Source of the DNA: Pseudomonadota bacterium
GTDB taxonomy: Bacteria; Pseudomonadota; Alphaproteobacteria; Micropepsales; Micropepsaceae
Length of the DNA stretch: 42,175 nt
Assembly: GCA_021804785.1 (NCBI GenBank)
Contig: JAJZGY010000016.1
Span: 1 to 42,175, forward strand
Direction: 5' to 3'
This document shows positions 8,175 through 17,858 of this stretch, piece after piece (position 1 is the first letter of the stretch; each line of letters starts with the position of its first letter). A program made the position numbers and the translations under genes. The notes under the pieces are model-generated. The model worked only from the letters and a program-made list of their open reading frames with translations, searched no databases and was not told the origin of the DNA.

Positions 8175-10571
8175 ATGGCGCGTAAAATCTGGGTGACACT
8201 CGGCATGGTGGCGGGCACGTTTTTGGTCGCCGGCTTCGTCGTGCTTGGCATCTACGTCTACCTGGTGACGCGCGATCTGCCCAGCATCCAGTCCCTAAAG
8301 AACTACAATCCCCCCGTCACCACGCGGGTTTATGCATCAAATGGCACAGTCATTGGCGAATATGCGCGTCAACGGCGGGTCTTCGTACCAATCGCGTTCG
8401 TCCCGCGCCGGGTCATCGACGCCTTCATTTCTGCCGAGGACAAGAATTTCTATACGCAACCAGGCATTGATCTTGGCCGCATCCTGCGTGCGGGCATAAA
8501 GGATATTGGCCTGGTTCTGGAAGGGCGCCGGCCACAGGGTGCCTCGACCATCACCCAGCAGGTTGCCCGTAATTTCCTGCTCAATGACCAGCTGCGTCTC
8601 AGTCGCAAGGTCCGCGAAGCCATCCTCGCTATTCGCATTGATGCCACCTACCCCAAGGACAAAATCCTAGAGCTTTATCTCAACGAGATCTTCCTCGGCG
8701 AAAATTCGTATGGCGTCGCCGCGGCAGCGCTCAACTATTTTGGCAAGTCGCTTGATCAGCTGTCGATTGCTGACTGTGCCTTTCTGGCTTCTCTGCCACG
8801 TTCTCCCACGCATTATGATCCACGCTTCCACCATGCTGCGGCGCTGGCGCGACGCAACTGGGTGATCGGCCAGATGGAATCCAATGGCTATATCACCGCG
8901 GCACAGGCGCGCCAGGCGATCGCGCAGCCGCTGATCACCCAGACCCGCGCGCTTGGAGCCCAAACCGAAGACGCCCAGTATTTTGTGGAAGAAGTGCGAC
9001 GCTGGCTCTACGCCAAGTATGGCGGACGCAAGCTTTATAATGCCGGTCTGCAAGTCCGCTCGACGCTGGATACGCGCCTGCAGAACTACGCGGTCAATGC
9101 CCTGAGAGCCGGCTTGGTAAGTTATGACCGCCGCCATGGTTGGCGCGGTGCCATCAGTCACGTCGATGTGCAGGGAAACTGGACAGCTGCGCTTGAGGCG
9201 CTCGGCAATCACTCCGGAATTGAAAGCTGGCAGGTTGCGGCTGTGCTCGGCTATGGCTCCAACCGGTCGGTCCGCATCGGTCTCGATAACGGCACGACCG
9301 GAATCATACCATTCGCCGAGCTCAAATGGGCGCGTAAGGAATACAAGAATGGTGGCGTGGGCCCAGTACCAACCTTGCCTCAGCAGGTGGTCAAGGTCGG
9401 CGACGTGGTTTATGTCGAGGCCGAGAATGCGCAGCGTGCGATCTATGGCCTGCGGCAAGTGCCTGAGGTCAATGGCGCCATCGTCGTGATGGATCCGCAT
9501 ACCGGTCGGGTTCTGGCGATGTCCGGTGGCTTCTCCTATGCCTCCAGCCAGTTTGATCGCGCCATGCAGGCCGAACGCCAGCCTGGGTCATCGTTCAAGC
9601 CGTTTGTTTATGCAACCGCGCTTGAGAATGGATATACGCCCGCAAGTGAAGTGCTTGATGGACCAGTGTCGTTTCCTCAGGGGCCGGGTCTGCCGATGTG
9701 GACACCCAAGAATTACGACCCAACCTTTCTTGGAATGACGACATTGCGGCGTGGGCTGGAGCTGTCCCGCAACCTACTGACAATCCGTCTTGCCCATGAT
9801 GTTGGCATGGAGAAGATCATCGCAACCGCCGAGCGTTTCGGGGTCTATGACCACATGCCCGACTATCTGTCCAATGCGCTGGGTGCACAGGACACGACGT
9901 TGATGCGGATGGTCACGGGCTATTCCGAATTCGTCAATGGCGGCAAGAAGGTTACCGCAACGCTGATTGATCGCATTCAGAACCGGTATGGCATGACCAT
10001 CTATCGCCACGACAACCGACCGTGTCCGGGCTGCAATGCGCCGTGGCAAGGCCAATCTGAGCCGCTGCTGCCAGACACCCGCAAGCAATTGATCGATCCG
10101 CAGACCGCCTATCAGATCGTCTACATGCTTCAAGGCGTTGTTCAGCGCGGCACCGGCATCGCAATCAGCGTGCTCAAATGGCCGTTGGCAGGGAAGACCG
10201 GAACCTCTAACCAGGCCAAGGACGCCTGGTTTGTTGGCTTTTCGCCGGACCTGACCTGTGGCGTCTATGTGGGTTTCGATAACCCGCACAGTCTTGGCTA
10301 TAACGAGCAAGGTGCAACGGTTGCCGCACCGATCTTCCGTGATTTCATGCGTGATGCACTGCAGGGCGTTCCTCCAACCCCCTTCCGGGTTCCTCCTGGC
10401 ATTGATTTTGAGACGGTGGATCACGATTCCGGCAAGCCGGTACCGCCGGGTACGCCTGGGAGTATCCTCGAGGCGTTTAAGGCCGGTACCGAGCCCAATC
10501 TGGCAGCAGTGGTGGGCAAGGCGAAGAAGCCGGTTGCCAAAGTCGGTAAGGGAACTGGCGGTCTTTATTGA
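8175..10571 (+). CDS. mrcA: Penicillin-binding protein 1A (bifunctional glycosyltransferase/transpeptidase)
   Basis: 798 residues. It polymerises and cross-links peptidoglycan at the outer face of the inner membrane. A transmembrane segment (about 7-31) precedes the GT51 domain. That domain has the catalytic Glu88 in SAEDKNFY and the QGASTITQQVARN motif near 121-133. The transpeptidase domain shows the nucleophile motif S472-S-F-K475 after QPG, an SRN motif (ELSRNLLTI) and KTGT at 674-677. An extra OB-like region lies between the two catalytic domains (about 310-430), as in class A PBPs. The start ATG has AAGGG and TAGG upstream. It lies between amiC and prfB in the usual alphaproteobacterial order. 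Confidence 0.97.
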   Translation: MARKIWVTLGMVAGTFLVAGFVVLGIYVYLVTRDLPSIQSLKNYNPPVTTRVYASNGTVIGEYARQRRVFVPIAFVPRRVIDAFISAEDKNFYTQPGIDLGRILRAGIKDIGLVLEGRRPQGASTITQQVARNFLLNDQLRLSRKVREAILAIRIDATYPKDKILELYLNEIFLGENSYGVAAAALNYFGKSLDQLSIADCAFLASLPRSPTHYDPRFHHAAALARRNWVIGQMESNGYITAAQARQAIAQPLITQTRALGAQTEDAQYFVEEVRRWLYAKYGGRKLYNAGLQVRSTLDTRLQNYAVNALRAGLVSYDRRHGWRGAISHVDVQGNWTAALEALGNHSGIESWQVAAVLGYGSNRSVRIGLDNGTTGIIPFAELKWARKEYKNGGVGPVPTLPQQVVKVGDVVYVEAENAQRAIYGLRQVPEVNGAIVVMDPHTGRVLAMSGGFSYASSQFDRAMQAERQPGSSFKPFVYATALENGYTPASEVLDGPVSFPQGPGLPMWTPKNYDPTFLGMTTLRRGLELSRNLLTIRLAHDVGMEKIIATAERFGVYDHMPDYLSNALGAQDTTLMRMVTGYSEFVNGGKKVTATLIDRIQNRYGMTIYRHDNRPCPGCNAPWQGQSEPLLPDTRKQLIDPQTAYQIVYMLQGVVQRGTGIAISVLKWPLAGKTGTSNQAKDAWFVGFSPDLTCGVYVGFDNPHSLGYNEQGATVAAPIFRDFMRDALQGVPPTPFRVPPGIDFETVDHDSGKPVPPGTPGSILEAFKAGTEPNLAAVVGKAKKPVAKVGKGTGGLY

Positions 10572-10673
10572 CGGTTCTGGGAAGAGTAATCGAGTGTCTC
10601 TGGCACGGTGCCCATTTGCCTGGGCGCTCCCCCGGTCTATCATCGCCTCGGCAGCTTGGAGGACATGCGCCAG

Positions 10674-11063
10674 ATGCAGGGTATGAGCAAAATTGCCATG
10701 GGAGCAGCCTTGCTGCTGTTTACTCCAGTGCTGGCGGTTCAGGCTGGCGGTGGCGGTGCTCCGGCGCGCGTCAATGCCCAGTTTCCGGCACAGGTAATCT
10801 ATCCAAAGTCGGCGCAGATCGCTGGCGAAGCTGGTGTGGTCGAGGTGGCGCTGCTGGTTAATTCCGATGGTCAGGCGCAGACGACGTATCGGATCATCAA
10901 GTCGTCAGGTCATGCCGACCTGGACACAGCGGCCTTACAGTCGGCGATGAACTGGCATTATGTTCCCGCGCACAACGCCGCCGGAGATCCGACTTGGGGC
11001 TGGGTGTACCTCAAGATCAATTATCATCTGCCTGCCGGTAAGCCGTCCTTGCCGGCGCACTGA
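10674..11063 (+). CDS. Stand-alone TonB C-terminal domain protein (energy-transducer-like)
   Basis: About 129 residues. After a signal segment (to about residue 22, ending VLAVQAGGGG) the rest is a single TonB_C-like domain. Visible features are FPAQVIYPKSAQIAGEAGVVEV, DGQAQTTYRIIKSSGHADLD and AALQSAMNWHYVPA. The Pro-rich spacer and long membrane anchor of true TonB are missing. It may therefore be a periplasmic partner protein rather than an energy transducer. GGAGG at 10658-10662 is 11 bases before the ATG at 10674. In-frame ATGs at 10665 and 10683 are alternatives. It lies 102 bp after mrcA and 70 bp before prfB. Function unknown. Confidence 0.75.
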   Translation: MQGMSKIAMGAALLLFTPVLAVQAGGGGAPARVNAQFPAQVIYPKSAQIAGEAGVVEVALLVNSDGQAQTTYRIIKSSGHADLDTAALQSAMNWHYVPAHNAAGDPTWGWVYLKINYHLPAGKPSLPAH

Positions 11064-11133
11064 TTGCAGGGCGCCTCCGGCTGCTCTACAACCTGCCGCT
11101 CCTGGAACCACAGCCGGAGCCGACAGAAAGAGC

Positions 11134-12265
11134 ATGCGTGCTGAAACCGAGCGGACCATTGATGAAATCAAGCAGGCGCTGACCCTGCTGAGGAGGCATC
11201 TTTGACTGGGATGCCGCACTACGACGTCTCGATGAATTGAACGCGAAAGCCGAAGACGCCAGCATCTGGAACGATCCGGTGTCAGCGCAGAAACTGATGC
11301 GGGAGCGTCAGCACCTGGATGAGGCTATCACCGGGGTCAAAGACATCGGGCGCGAACTGGCAGACAACGAAGGGCTGATCGAGCTGGCTGAGGCGGAAGG
11401 TGACGACGCCATGGTGGCTGATGCTGAGCTCGGTTTGGGCCGGTTGCACCAGCGCGCCGAAACCCTGCGCCTGGAATCGATGCTGTCCGGCGAGGCCGAT
11501 GCCAATGACAGCTACTTGGAAATCCACGCAGGAGCCGGCGGTACAGAGAGTCAGGATTGGGCGCAGATGCTGCTGCGCATGTACACGCGCTGGGCAGAAC
11601 GGCGCGGGTATAAGTTGGAGTATCTGGAAGAAAGCGCGGGTGAGGGGGCGGGACTCAAATCGGCAACCATTCTAGTCCGCGGTCGCAACGCCTATGGCTG
11701 GCTGAAAACTGAGGCCGGCGTGCATCGTCTGGTACGGATTTCGCCGTTTGATGCCAATGCGCGCCGGCATACGAGTTTTAGTTCGGTTACGGTTTATCCC
11801 GTCGTCGACGAAACCATCGAGATCGATATTCCTGAAAAGGAGGTCCGCATAGACACCTACCGGGCGTCTGGCGCCGGCGGACAACACGTCAACAAGACGG
11901 AAAGTGCGGTCCGCATCACGCATCTTCCGACCGGGATCGCGGTTCAGTGCCAGACGGAAAAATCCCAGCACCAGAATCGGGCGATCTGCTGGGAGATGTT
12001 GCGCTCGAAGCTTTATGAGCTCGAGCTGGAAAAGCGGCAGGCCGCGGTCGATGCGCGCATTGGAGAGAAGAAAGACATCGGCTGGGGCCACCAGATCCGC
12101 TCTTACGTGTTGCAGCCCTATCAGCTGGTGAAGGATCTGCGTACCGGCGTCGAAATCCGCGAGCCCGACCGGGTGCTGGACGGAGATATCGACAGTTTTA
12201 TGGCTGCGGCGCTGGCCCAGGCCATTGGCGGCGACAAACCCGAGGCCGTGAGCGATATCGAGTAA
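11134..12265 (+). CDS. prfB: Peptide chain release factor 2 (RF2), programmed +1 frameshift
   Basis: RF2 terminates translation at UGA and UAA. The reading frame starts at an ATG (11134), runs 23 codons to an in-frame TGA at 11203-11205, then continues in the +1 frame from GAC at 11204. The joined product is about 376 residues, close to E. coli RF2 (365). After the shift the protein shows the stop-codon recognition tripeptide SPF (RISPFDAN) and the catalytic GGQ loop ([16 protein letters not shown]). The first 23 codons ([23 protein letters not shown]) match the usual RF2 N-terminus. The ribosome site is weak (AAAGAG). The gene is convergent with the M23 peptidase, only 13 bp apart. Confidence 0.96.
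11191..11206 (+). promoter_or_regulatory. prfB programmed +1 frameshift site
   Basis: A Shine-Dalgarno-like AGGAGG (11191-11196) lies 3 bases before the slippery CTT (11200-11202), then the in-frame stop TGA and C (11203-11206). This spacing and the CTT TGA C string match the E. coli prfB site. Low RF2 causes pausing at TGA and slippage into the +1 frame, which is the known feedback loop. Confidence 0.95.
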
Positions 12266-12278
12266 GCCCTGCGCCGCG

Positions 12279-13685
12279 TCAGCCCAGGATATGTTTTCCC
12301 GCGGCTAGAAAACGGCCGGGGTTGATGACCTCGTTTCCGACCCAGATCTCATAATGCACGTGAGGTCCGGTGCTGCGACCGGTCGAGCCGATGCGACCGA
12401 TCACCATGCCGCGCGTCACGTGCTCGCCAACATGCACGAGGATCCGCGACATGTGGCCGTAGCGGGTTCGTATCCCAAAGCCATTGTTGATCTCGACCAT
12501 GTTGCCATAGCCGCCAAATGGGCCTGCCCAGATAACTCTGCCTGGTGCTGTGGCATGGATGGGGGCACCCCAAGGGCCAGCAAAATCCAGTCCGGGATGA
12601 AATGCCATGCGGTGGGTAAAGGGGTCTATCCGGGGGCCGAAGCCGCTGCTCAAATCAAAGCGTGGTCCGTGAACCGGTGTGGTCAGGGGGACGTGGCGGA
12701 CCACGGCATAGAGATCTTCCAGCTCGCTCATGTGTGCGGCCGCATCGACATAGGTCGTGGTAAAGCGGGGATCAGAAATTCCTGCCATGTGGGCCGAGGA
12801 AAGGGGGAATTCCGGTCCGCCAACGCCCACGGGCACGTTTTGTGCCATCACCCGGGTGGGATGAAGTCCTACCGCCCGCAGCAGCCGATCTGCCTGCTCG
12901 ATCCGGCCTTTGACTTCACGATCGGCCATGACCAGAAGAGCTGTTTCCCCCGTATCCAGCCGGGCTACGCGCGCTGTTTGCGCTGCCAGAACCCGGAATG
13001 CCGGCAGTCTGCGCGCTGGGTTTGCGGGACGCCCCGAAGAGACAAAGAGCGCCGCAATGCCGTGCCTGAAAAGCGTGAACAGGTCGCCCATCATGCTGCC
13101 GTCTACCGGCTTGGCGACACGGGGCGCAGACGGTGGGGAGGTGGGCAGCGCCTCCAGAACGGAGCCCTCGGCCAGCGGGCTCGGCGTTGGCTGCGGCAAC
13201 GGGGGGCGGGCTGAGGAGAAGGGATTGTCGAAACTGCGACGAGTCCCTTCGGGCAGCGCGTGCAACGAACCCAACCTTGCCAGGGCTGTGCCTACCTGTT
13301 GCTTGTCATGCAACAGGTGAAGGATGGCGTGCTGCTTGGCTTCAAGCTTTCCGGCCGTGGCGCGGAAACGATCCTCGGCGGTCACCAGGGCGTCGTTAAC
13401 TTGGTCGTAGGAGAGCTGCATGTCGGCCAAGCGGCTCTCATAGGCTGTGCGCATCTGGGCGTAGCGGTGGTCCTTCGCCTCGATGATGCGGTCCTTGAAG
13501 ATCACATTGACCGAGGCAAATGCTACCCAGCCAAGGAAAATCACCAGGAGTCCTGCGCCGGTGACCTGAAATGTTGGGGAGAGACTGTAAAACTGCACCC
13601 CGTCATTGCTGCGTAAATACAGCTGGCGCTCCGGAAAGGTGGTGTGCAGCCAGGTCCATGCCCGCTCAATGAGCCGTTTTGCCAA
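12279..13685 (-). CDS. Membrane-anchored M23-family peptidase
   Basis: 468 residues. The N-terminus is cytoplasmic and basic, with one transmembrane segment at about 42-64. A helical coiled-coil region follows (about 66-140), then a Pro-rich linker (about 150-195). The C-terminal M23 domain (about 340-460) has zinc ligands His363 and Asp367 (HPGLD) and His444 (HVHYE), and catalytic His411 (YGHMS). The set is complete, so it should be an active peptidoglycan endopeptidase, unlike EnvC/NlpD-type activators that lose these residues. The start is a TTG at 13685 with GGGGA about 10 bases upstream; no in-frame ATG lies near. Bcp is upstream on the same strand, 145 bp away. Similar peptidases work with bactofilins in other alphaproteobacteria, but the bactofilin genes here are 25 kb away. 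Confidence 0.9.
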   Translation of the reverse strand: MAKRLIERAWTWLHTTFPERQLYLRSNDGVQFYSLSPTFQVTGAGLLVIFLGWVAFASVNVIFKDRIIEAKDHRYAQMRTAYESRLADMQLSYDQVNDALVTAEDRFRATAGKLEAKQHAILHLLHDKQQVGTALARLGSLHALPEGTRRSFDNPFSSARPPLPQPTPSPLAEGSVLEALPTSPPSAPRVAKPVDGSMMGDLFTLFRHGIAALFVSSGRPANPARRLPAFRVLAAQTARVARLDTGETALLVMADREVKGRIEQADRLLRAVGLHPTRVMAQNVPVGVGGPEFPLSSAHMAGISDPRFTTTYVDAAAHMSELEDLYAVVRHVPLTTPVHGPRFDLSSGFGPRIDPFTHRMAFHPGLDFAGPWGAPIHATAPGRVIWAGPFGGYGNMVEINNGFGIRTRYGHMSRILVHVGEHVTRGMVIGRIGSTGRSTGPHVHYEIWVGNEVINPGRFLAAGKHILG

Positions 13686-13830
13686 TTCGTAGCATCCCCA
13701 GCTGCGCCGACGGCGCGGTCCCTTTACGGACGGTATTTGAGACAGACTTGCTTTGAAAATTCAAGGCTTTGTCCGTCTTTTTGCAGGTACAAGCAGAAGG
13801 TGTCCTGAGGCTGTTGCCGCAGCCCTTATC

Positions 13831-14316
13831 CTAGAGGGCTTTGGCCGCAGCCAGTACATCCTCGACATGGCCGGGCACCTTCACCTTGCGCCAGATTCTG
13901 ACAATTTTTCCGTCAGCACCGACCAGGAATGTCGCCCGCTCCATTCCCATATATTTGCGCCCATAAAGGCTCTTCTCCACCCAGGTGCCAAAGACCTCGG
14001 CGGTGACAGTTTCCGGATCGGAGGCAAGGGTAATGGTGAGCTTGTGCTTGGCCTTGAAGCGGTCATGGCTGGCGATGCTGTCCCTGGACACACCGATCAC
14101 CGTGATCCCCAGCGCGTCGAAGCGCTTTCTGGCACCAGAAAATCCGATGGCCTCCTTGGTGCAGCCCGAGGTGTCGTCCTTGGGGTAGAAGTAGAGGACG
14201 TAGGGTTTGCCTTTGAGGCTTGCCGAACTGATCTGCCCGCCACTGTCACTGGCCATCTTGAAGGCGGGAACCCGGTCACCTGCCTTGAGTTCCTGAGCGG
14301 GGTCAGATTTGCTCAT
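13831..14316 (-). CDS. bcp: Bcp/PrxQ-type peroxiredoxin, one-Cys form
   Basis: 161 residues. It reduces hydrogen and organic peroxides in the cytoplasm. The fold is clear from FKMASDSGGQISSASLKGK, the active-site loop YPKDDTSGCTKEA with peroxidatic Cys52, and DPETVTAEVFGTW. Two-Cys members carry a resolving Cys five residues after the peroxidatic one. Here that position is not Cys and Cys52 is the only Cys in the protein, so it must be recycled by an external thiol. The ATG at 14316 has GGAGGAG directly upstream; the 13-codon extension to 14355 is rejected. Its upstream neighbour is the divergent AsmA-like gene. Confidence 0.93.
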   Translation of the reverse strand: MSKSDPAQELKAGDRVPAFKMASDSGGQISSASLKGKPYVLYFYPKDDTSGCTKEAIGFSGARKRFDALGITVIGVSRDSIASHDRFKAKHKLTITLASDPETVTAEVFGTWVEKSLYGRKYMGMERATFLVGADGKIVRIWRKVKVPGHVEDVLAAAKAL

Positions 14317-14441
14317 ATCTCCTCCTTCAAACGGTTGGATGCGGATGGCGCACATCGTTTACTGTAGAGCGTGATTAGGCGATAAGACACCGGTGCGATG
14401 CGGCGCAAGGCTCTCGGGCCGGCGGGTCGATCGGGTGGTAC

Positions 14442-17400
14442 ATGAGCCGCCAGGATGATCGAAAGTCTTTCGGATTGAAACTACATAATCTTCGTCTTTC
14501 CGGTCGTTGGGCAGGCCTGACCGCCGCCGGCACTCTCGTCGCGGCTGTGTTTTTCGTTTTGGGTGCGGGGGTCCGGCTCCTGTTGGGCCCGGTTTCGCTT
14601 GGTCCGTTTTCGAGCCAGATCGCAGTGGCCATCAACGACGCGGTGCCAGGACTTGGCATCCGCTATGACAGTGCGGCGTTGGAGTGGTCGCGAGCGGAAG
14701 GACGCATCAATGTTGTCATCCTCGGTGCACGTGTTTTCGATCATCAGCAGCGTATCATCGCCCAGGCTCCCAAAGCTGAGATCGATCTGGCTGCAGCCCC
14801 TCTCCTGGCGGGGAGGATCGTGGTCAAGCGCATCGCCCTGATCGGTGTGCAGCTGACACTGGTTCGTACCAAAGAAGGCACCTTGCATCTGGGTATCGTG
14901 GGTGATCACGGACAGGGCGATCTCTTCGCCCGTCTGCGTAAGATCCTCAGCGAGGAGCGGGGGCGCTCCCGTCTCCAGGGTTTTGCCGTACGGCGGGCCA
15001 GGTTCGCATTTTATGACGAGCCCAGTGGCCTTTTTGTGGTGTCTCCCTCTGCACAGCTGCTGATCGCGCTGCGCAGTATCAAGCCTGCCCAGGTGGTCGC
15101 CAATCTTGCTGCCCAGCTTGAAGTCTATGGGCAGCCAGCACAGATCCGCGCGCATCTTGTTATACCGCAGGGCAACAAGGATGTGTCTGGTGACCTCGAG
15201 CTGACAGGTCTTGAGCTGTCGGCGCTGGGCCGCGGCACGCCGTCCCTGTCGTTTCTCAAACCCTATGCACTTAAGACGAGCATCCGGGCAAATTTTCGTC
15301 TCGATCGCGGGATAACCCGTCTTGAATTTGCCGATTTTGGCATTGGGGCTCAGGGCGAGGTTCGGGTTCTCCATCACAAACTCACGATCCGTTCATTGCA
15401 TCTGGTAGGTCGCTATGATGGTCGCACCGGGCGGCTCCTGATCGACGATGGGAGTGTCTCGAGCCAAGAAGTCCTCGGGCATCTGCGCGGGTGGGGGAAT
15501 CTTGGCTTTGACGCCGGTGGCACGCTTGAAACGGCGGACGTTGACCTTGATCTGGACAGGATCATGGTGCGCATGCCCACGGTCATTCCGGGTGCGAGAA
15601 TGCCGGCCCACGGCGAGTTGCGGGCCAATTACACAGAGGCCGGGCATCAGATTACGATCAAGGACCTGCGCGTCGTGCGCGGACCATTGTCGGCGGCCTT
15701 CGCGGGAACTGTAATGTTCGCATCAGGCCGCTCACCGGCGATCGCGATCCAAGGGCATCTTGGCGCAATGTCGGTGACGGATCTGCTGCAGGACTGGCCT
15801 CTCAGCGTGATTGGCGATGCGCGGGCATGGATCGCTCACAACGTCAGTGCCGGCGACGTCGGTCCCGCCACGATCAGTATCGAACTTCCGGCCGGAGCCC
15901 TGGATGGGCCAGTGCTCCCCGATGATGCGATCGCAATCAAGTTTCCGATCAGTGGAGCTACTATTTCCTATCTTGACGGTCTTGCCCCCTTGACCGCAGT
16001 TGCAGGAAGCGGGGTGCTGTCGGGCGATGCCTTTCATGCCAATGTCAGCTCCGCCATCGTTACGCCGCCGAGCGGCGGGGAGTTGAAACTGAGTGCAGGC
16101 TCCGTTGCCATCAACAATCTGCATCTGCCAAGCAACGTGGTTCATGTCCATGGCCATGTCGACGGTGAGCTCGGCGATGTCCTGTCGTTGATCAACATGC
16201 CACCGCTCCGCTATCCCAGCAGATTCCATATTGCCTTACAGACTGCACGCGGAAACGCGAGCATCGATCTGGACGTCAAGATTCCGGCCCGACGCAACGT
16301 GGCCATGAAGGATGTTGCCATTCATGTCACGGGCAAAGTTCGTGGTCTTGCCCTCAACATGGGTCGCCATCGCATCCGCAATGGTACGGCGGCGTTCACC
16401 GTGAATAACACGGCGTTGCAGGTGTCCGGACGTATCGGCTACGCCGGTGCTCTGTTAGACGCGAGCTGGGATGAAGACTTCAGCTCCAAGGATCCCATCA
16501 CCACGCACATCAGCGCGCGTGGTATCCTTGATGCGGCAGCACGCGCCCGCCTCGGCTTTGACTTTGGGCACTATCTGGCTGGTCCAGTTGCGATACAGGC
16601 CGAGCTTGACGGTCATCGGGGCGATATCCATTCGGCCGACATAAAGGCTGTGCTCGATCCGGCAACTGTTACCCTCAACGTCATCAATTTTCATAAGCCG
16701 GCAGGCGTTCCGGCGCGGATGCAGCTTCATCTGCGTCTGGATCAGGGGCAAATTGCATCCGGACAGATGGTGCTGACAGGTACCTCGCTGCACGGGCAGG
16801 GTACTGCGAACTTCAACAGCGACGGTAAGCTCGTCGAGCTTGTCATGCCGCAGCTGCATGCGGGGCCGCGAAATGATTTTGCGCTGCGTGTTCTCGACAG
16901 CGGCGCAACCGGTCTGAAGATCAGCGTGTCGGGCCGTTCGGCGGATGGCACCGGCCTTGACCGCCTCAAACTGAACGCCACGCAGGGGCAAAAAGCTGCG
17001 CCATCGGATTTGCCATTTGACTTCAACGTCAATCTCGACCGCCTCGCCCTGCACAATGGCGTGGTATTGGCGCCGTTTGCTTTTTCCGCGAGCGGGGTAG
17101 GCAACCGGCCACAGACACTGGCCTTGAGCGGTGACCTGTCAAAAACCGCCAAGGTCTCGGCCGATATCCTGGTCAACGCCGGAAAGAGGCGCCTGCGCCT
17201 GCAAGCTACCGATGCCGGATTGCTCCTCAATGGGCTCTTTGGCTTCAGCTCGATTCGTGGTGGTCACCTTGAGTTCTTGGCTACGTTGTCACCCAAGCCG
17301 ACGCCACGGGAACTGGCGTCTAAACGTGTCATCGATTATCGCGGCGTGTTGCATATGACGAACTTCACCGTGATACATCAGCCATTTCTGGCGCGCCTGT

Positions 17401-17855
17401 TCTCGGCGGGATCGCTCACGGGACTGATCAATCTCATGGGGGGACAAGGGATCGCGGTCGATAAACTGAGGGCGCCCTTCCAGATGGCTGCGGGAATTCT
17501 CAATATCAGCGATGCCCGCGCCAGCGGGCCGTCGATCGGGGTCACCGCCAGCGGCTATTTTGACCGACGTAACCACACCATCGCGCTCGAAGGCGCGTTG
17601 GTCCCGATTTACGGCCTTAACTCCGTCCTTGGAGCCATTCCGCTTCTCGGCGATGTCCTGGTATCAAAAAAGGGCGAGGGTATTTTTGGCTTTTCCTATG
17701 CTGTTCGCGGCGACGCGGAAGAGCCGGAGGTGAGCGTCAATCCCCTTTCGGTGCTGGCTCCCGGGATCCTGCGGCGCATCTTCGAGGGCACTCCTACCGC
17801 TCCTTCTCCCAGGCCGCCAGCTCCGGTAAAAAAGAGCGGCAGGCCGGAACCGTAG
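14442..17855 (+). CDS. AsmA/DUF3971-family envelope protein (YhdP-like)
   Basis: 1137 residues. One transmembrane anchor lies near residues 24-50 (LTAAGTLVAAVFFVLGAGVRLLLG). The rest is a long beta-rich periplasmic chain. It opens with SSQIAVAINDAVPGLGIRYDSAALEW and DFAxLL-like repeats, contains a DUF3971-like middle, and ends in an AsmA-like region (LIDYRGVLHMTNFTVIHQPFLARLFSAGSLTGLIN and the SVNPLSVLAPGILRRIFEG tail). Large AsmA-like proteins such as YhdP and TamB form hydrophobic grooves thought to carry phospholipids between inner and outer membranes. That role is inferred here. The C-terminus is Pro-rich and basic. The gene ends 3 bp from the convergent tyrS stop. Confidence 0.88.
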   Translation: MSRQDDRKSFGLKLHNLRLSGRWAGLTAAGTLVAAVFFVLGAGVRLLLGPVSLGPFSSQIAVAINDAVPGLGIRYDSAALEWSRAEGRINVVILGARVFDHQQRIIAQAPKAEIDLAAAPLLAGRIVVKRIALIGVQLTLVRTKEGTLHLGIVGDHGQGDLFARLRKILSEERGRSRLQGFAVRRARFAFYDEPSGLFVVSPSAQLLIALRSIKPAQVVANLAAQLEVYGQPAQIRAHLVIPQGNKDVSGDLELTGLELSALGRGTPSLSFLKPYALKTSIRANFRLDRGITRLEFADFGIGAQGEVRVLHHKLTIRSLHLVGRYDGRTGRLLIDDGSVSSQEVLGHLRGWGNLGFDAGGTLETADVDLDLDRIMVRMPTVIPGARMPAHGELRANYTEAGHQITIKDLRVVRGPLSAAFAGTVMFASGRSPAIAIQGHLGAMSVTDLLQDWPLSVIGDARAWIAHNVSAGDVGPATISIELPAGALDGPVLPDDAIAIKFPISGATISYLDGLAPLTAVAGSGVLSGDAFHANVSSAIVTPPSGGELKLSAGSVAINNLHLPSNVVHVHGHVDGELGDVLSLINMPPLRYPSRFHIALQTARGNASIDLDVKIPARRNVAMKDVAIHVTGKVRGLALNMGRHRIRNGTAAFTVNNTALQVSGRIGYAGALLDASWDEDFSSKDPITTHISARGILDAAARARLGFDFGHYLAGPVAIQAELDGHRGDIHSADIKAVLDPATVTLNVINFHKPAGVPARMQLHLRLDQGQIASGQMVLTGTSLHGQGTANFNSDGKLVELVMPQLHAGPRNDFALRVLDSGATGLKISVSGRSADGTGLDRLKLNATQGQKAAPSDLPFDFNVNLDRLALHNGVVLAPFAFSASGVGNRPQTLALSGDLSKTAKVSADILVNAGKRRLRLQATDAGLLLNGLFGFSSIRGGHLEFLATLSPKPTPRELASKRVIDYRGVLHMTNFTVIHQPFLARLFSAGSLTGLINLMGGQGIAVDKLRAPFQMAAGILNISDARASGPSIGVTASGYFDRRNHTIALEGALVPIYGLNSVLGAIPLLGDVLVSKKGEGIFGFSYAVRGDAEEPEVSVNPLSVLAPGILRRIFEGTPTAPSPRPPAPVKKSGRPEP

Positions 17856-17858
17856 GTG

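Noticed and set aside
13749-13766. TTGAA-AA-TTCAA palindrome upstream of the M23 gene as a promoter or operator
   Set aside because: Arms are only 5 bp and no -10 stands at a proper distance; too weak to call.
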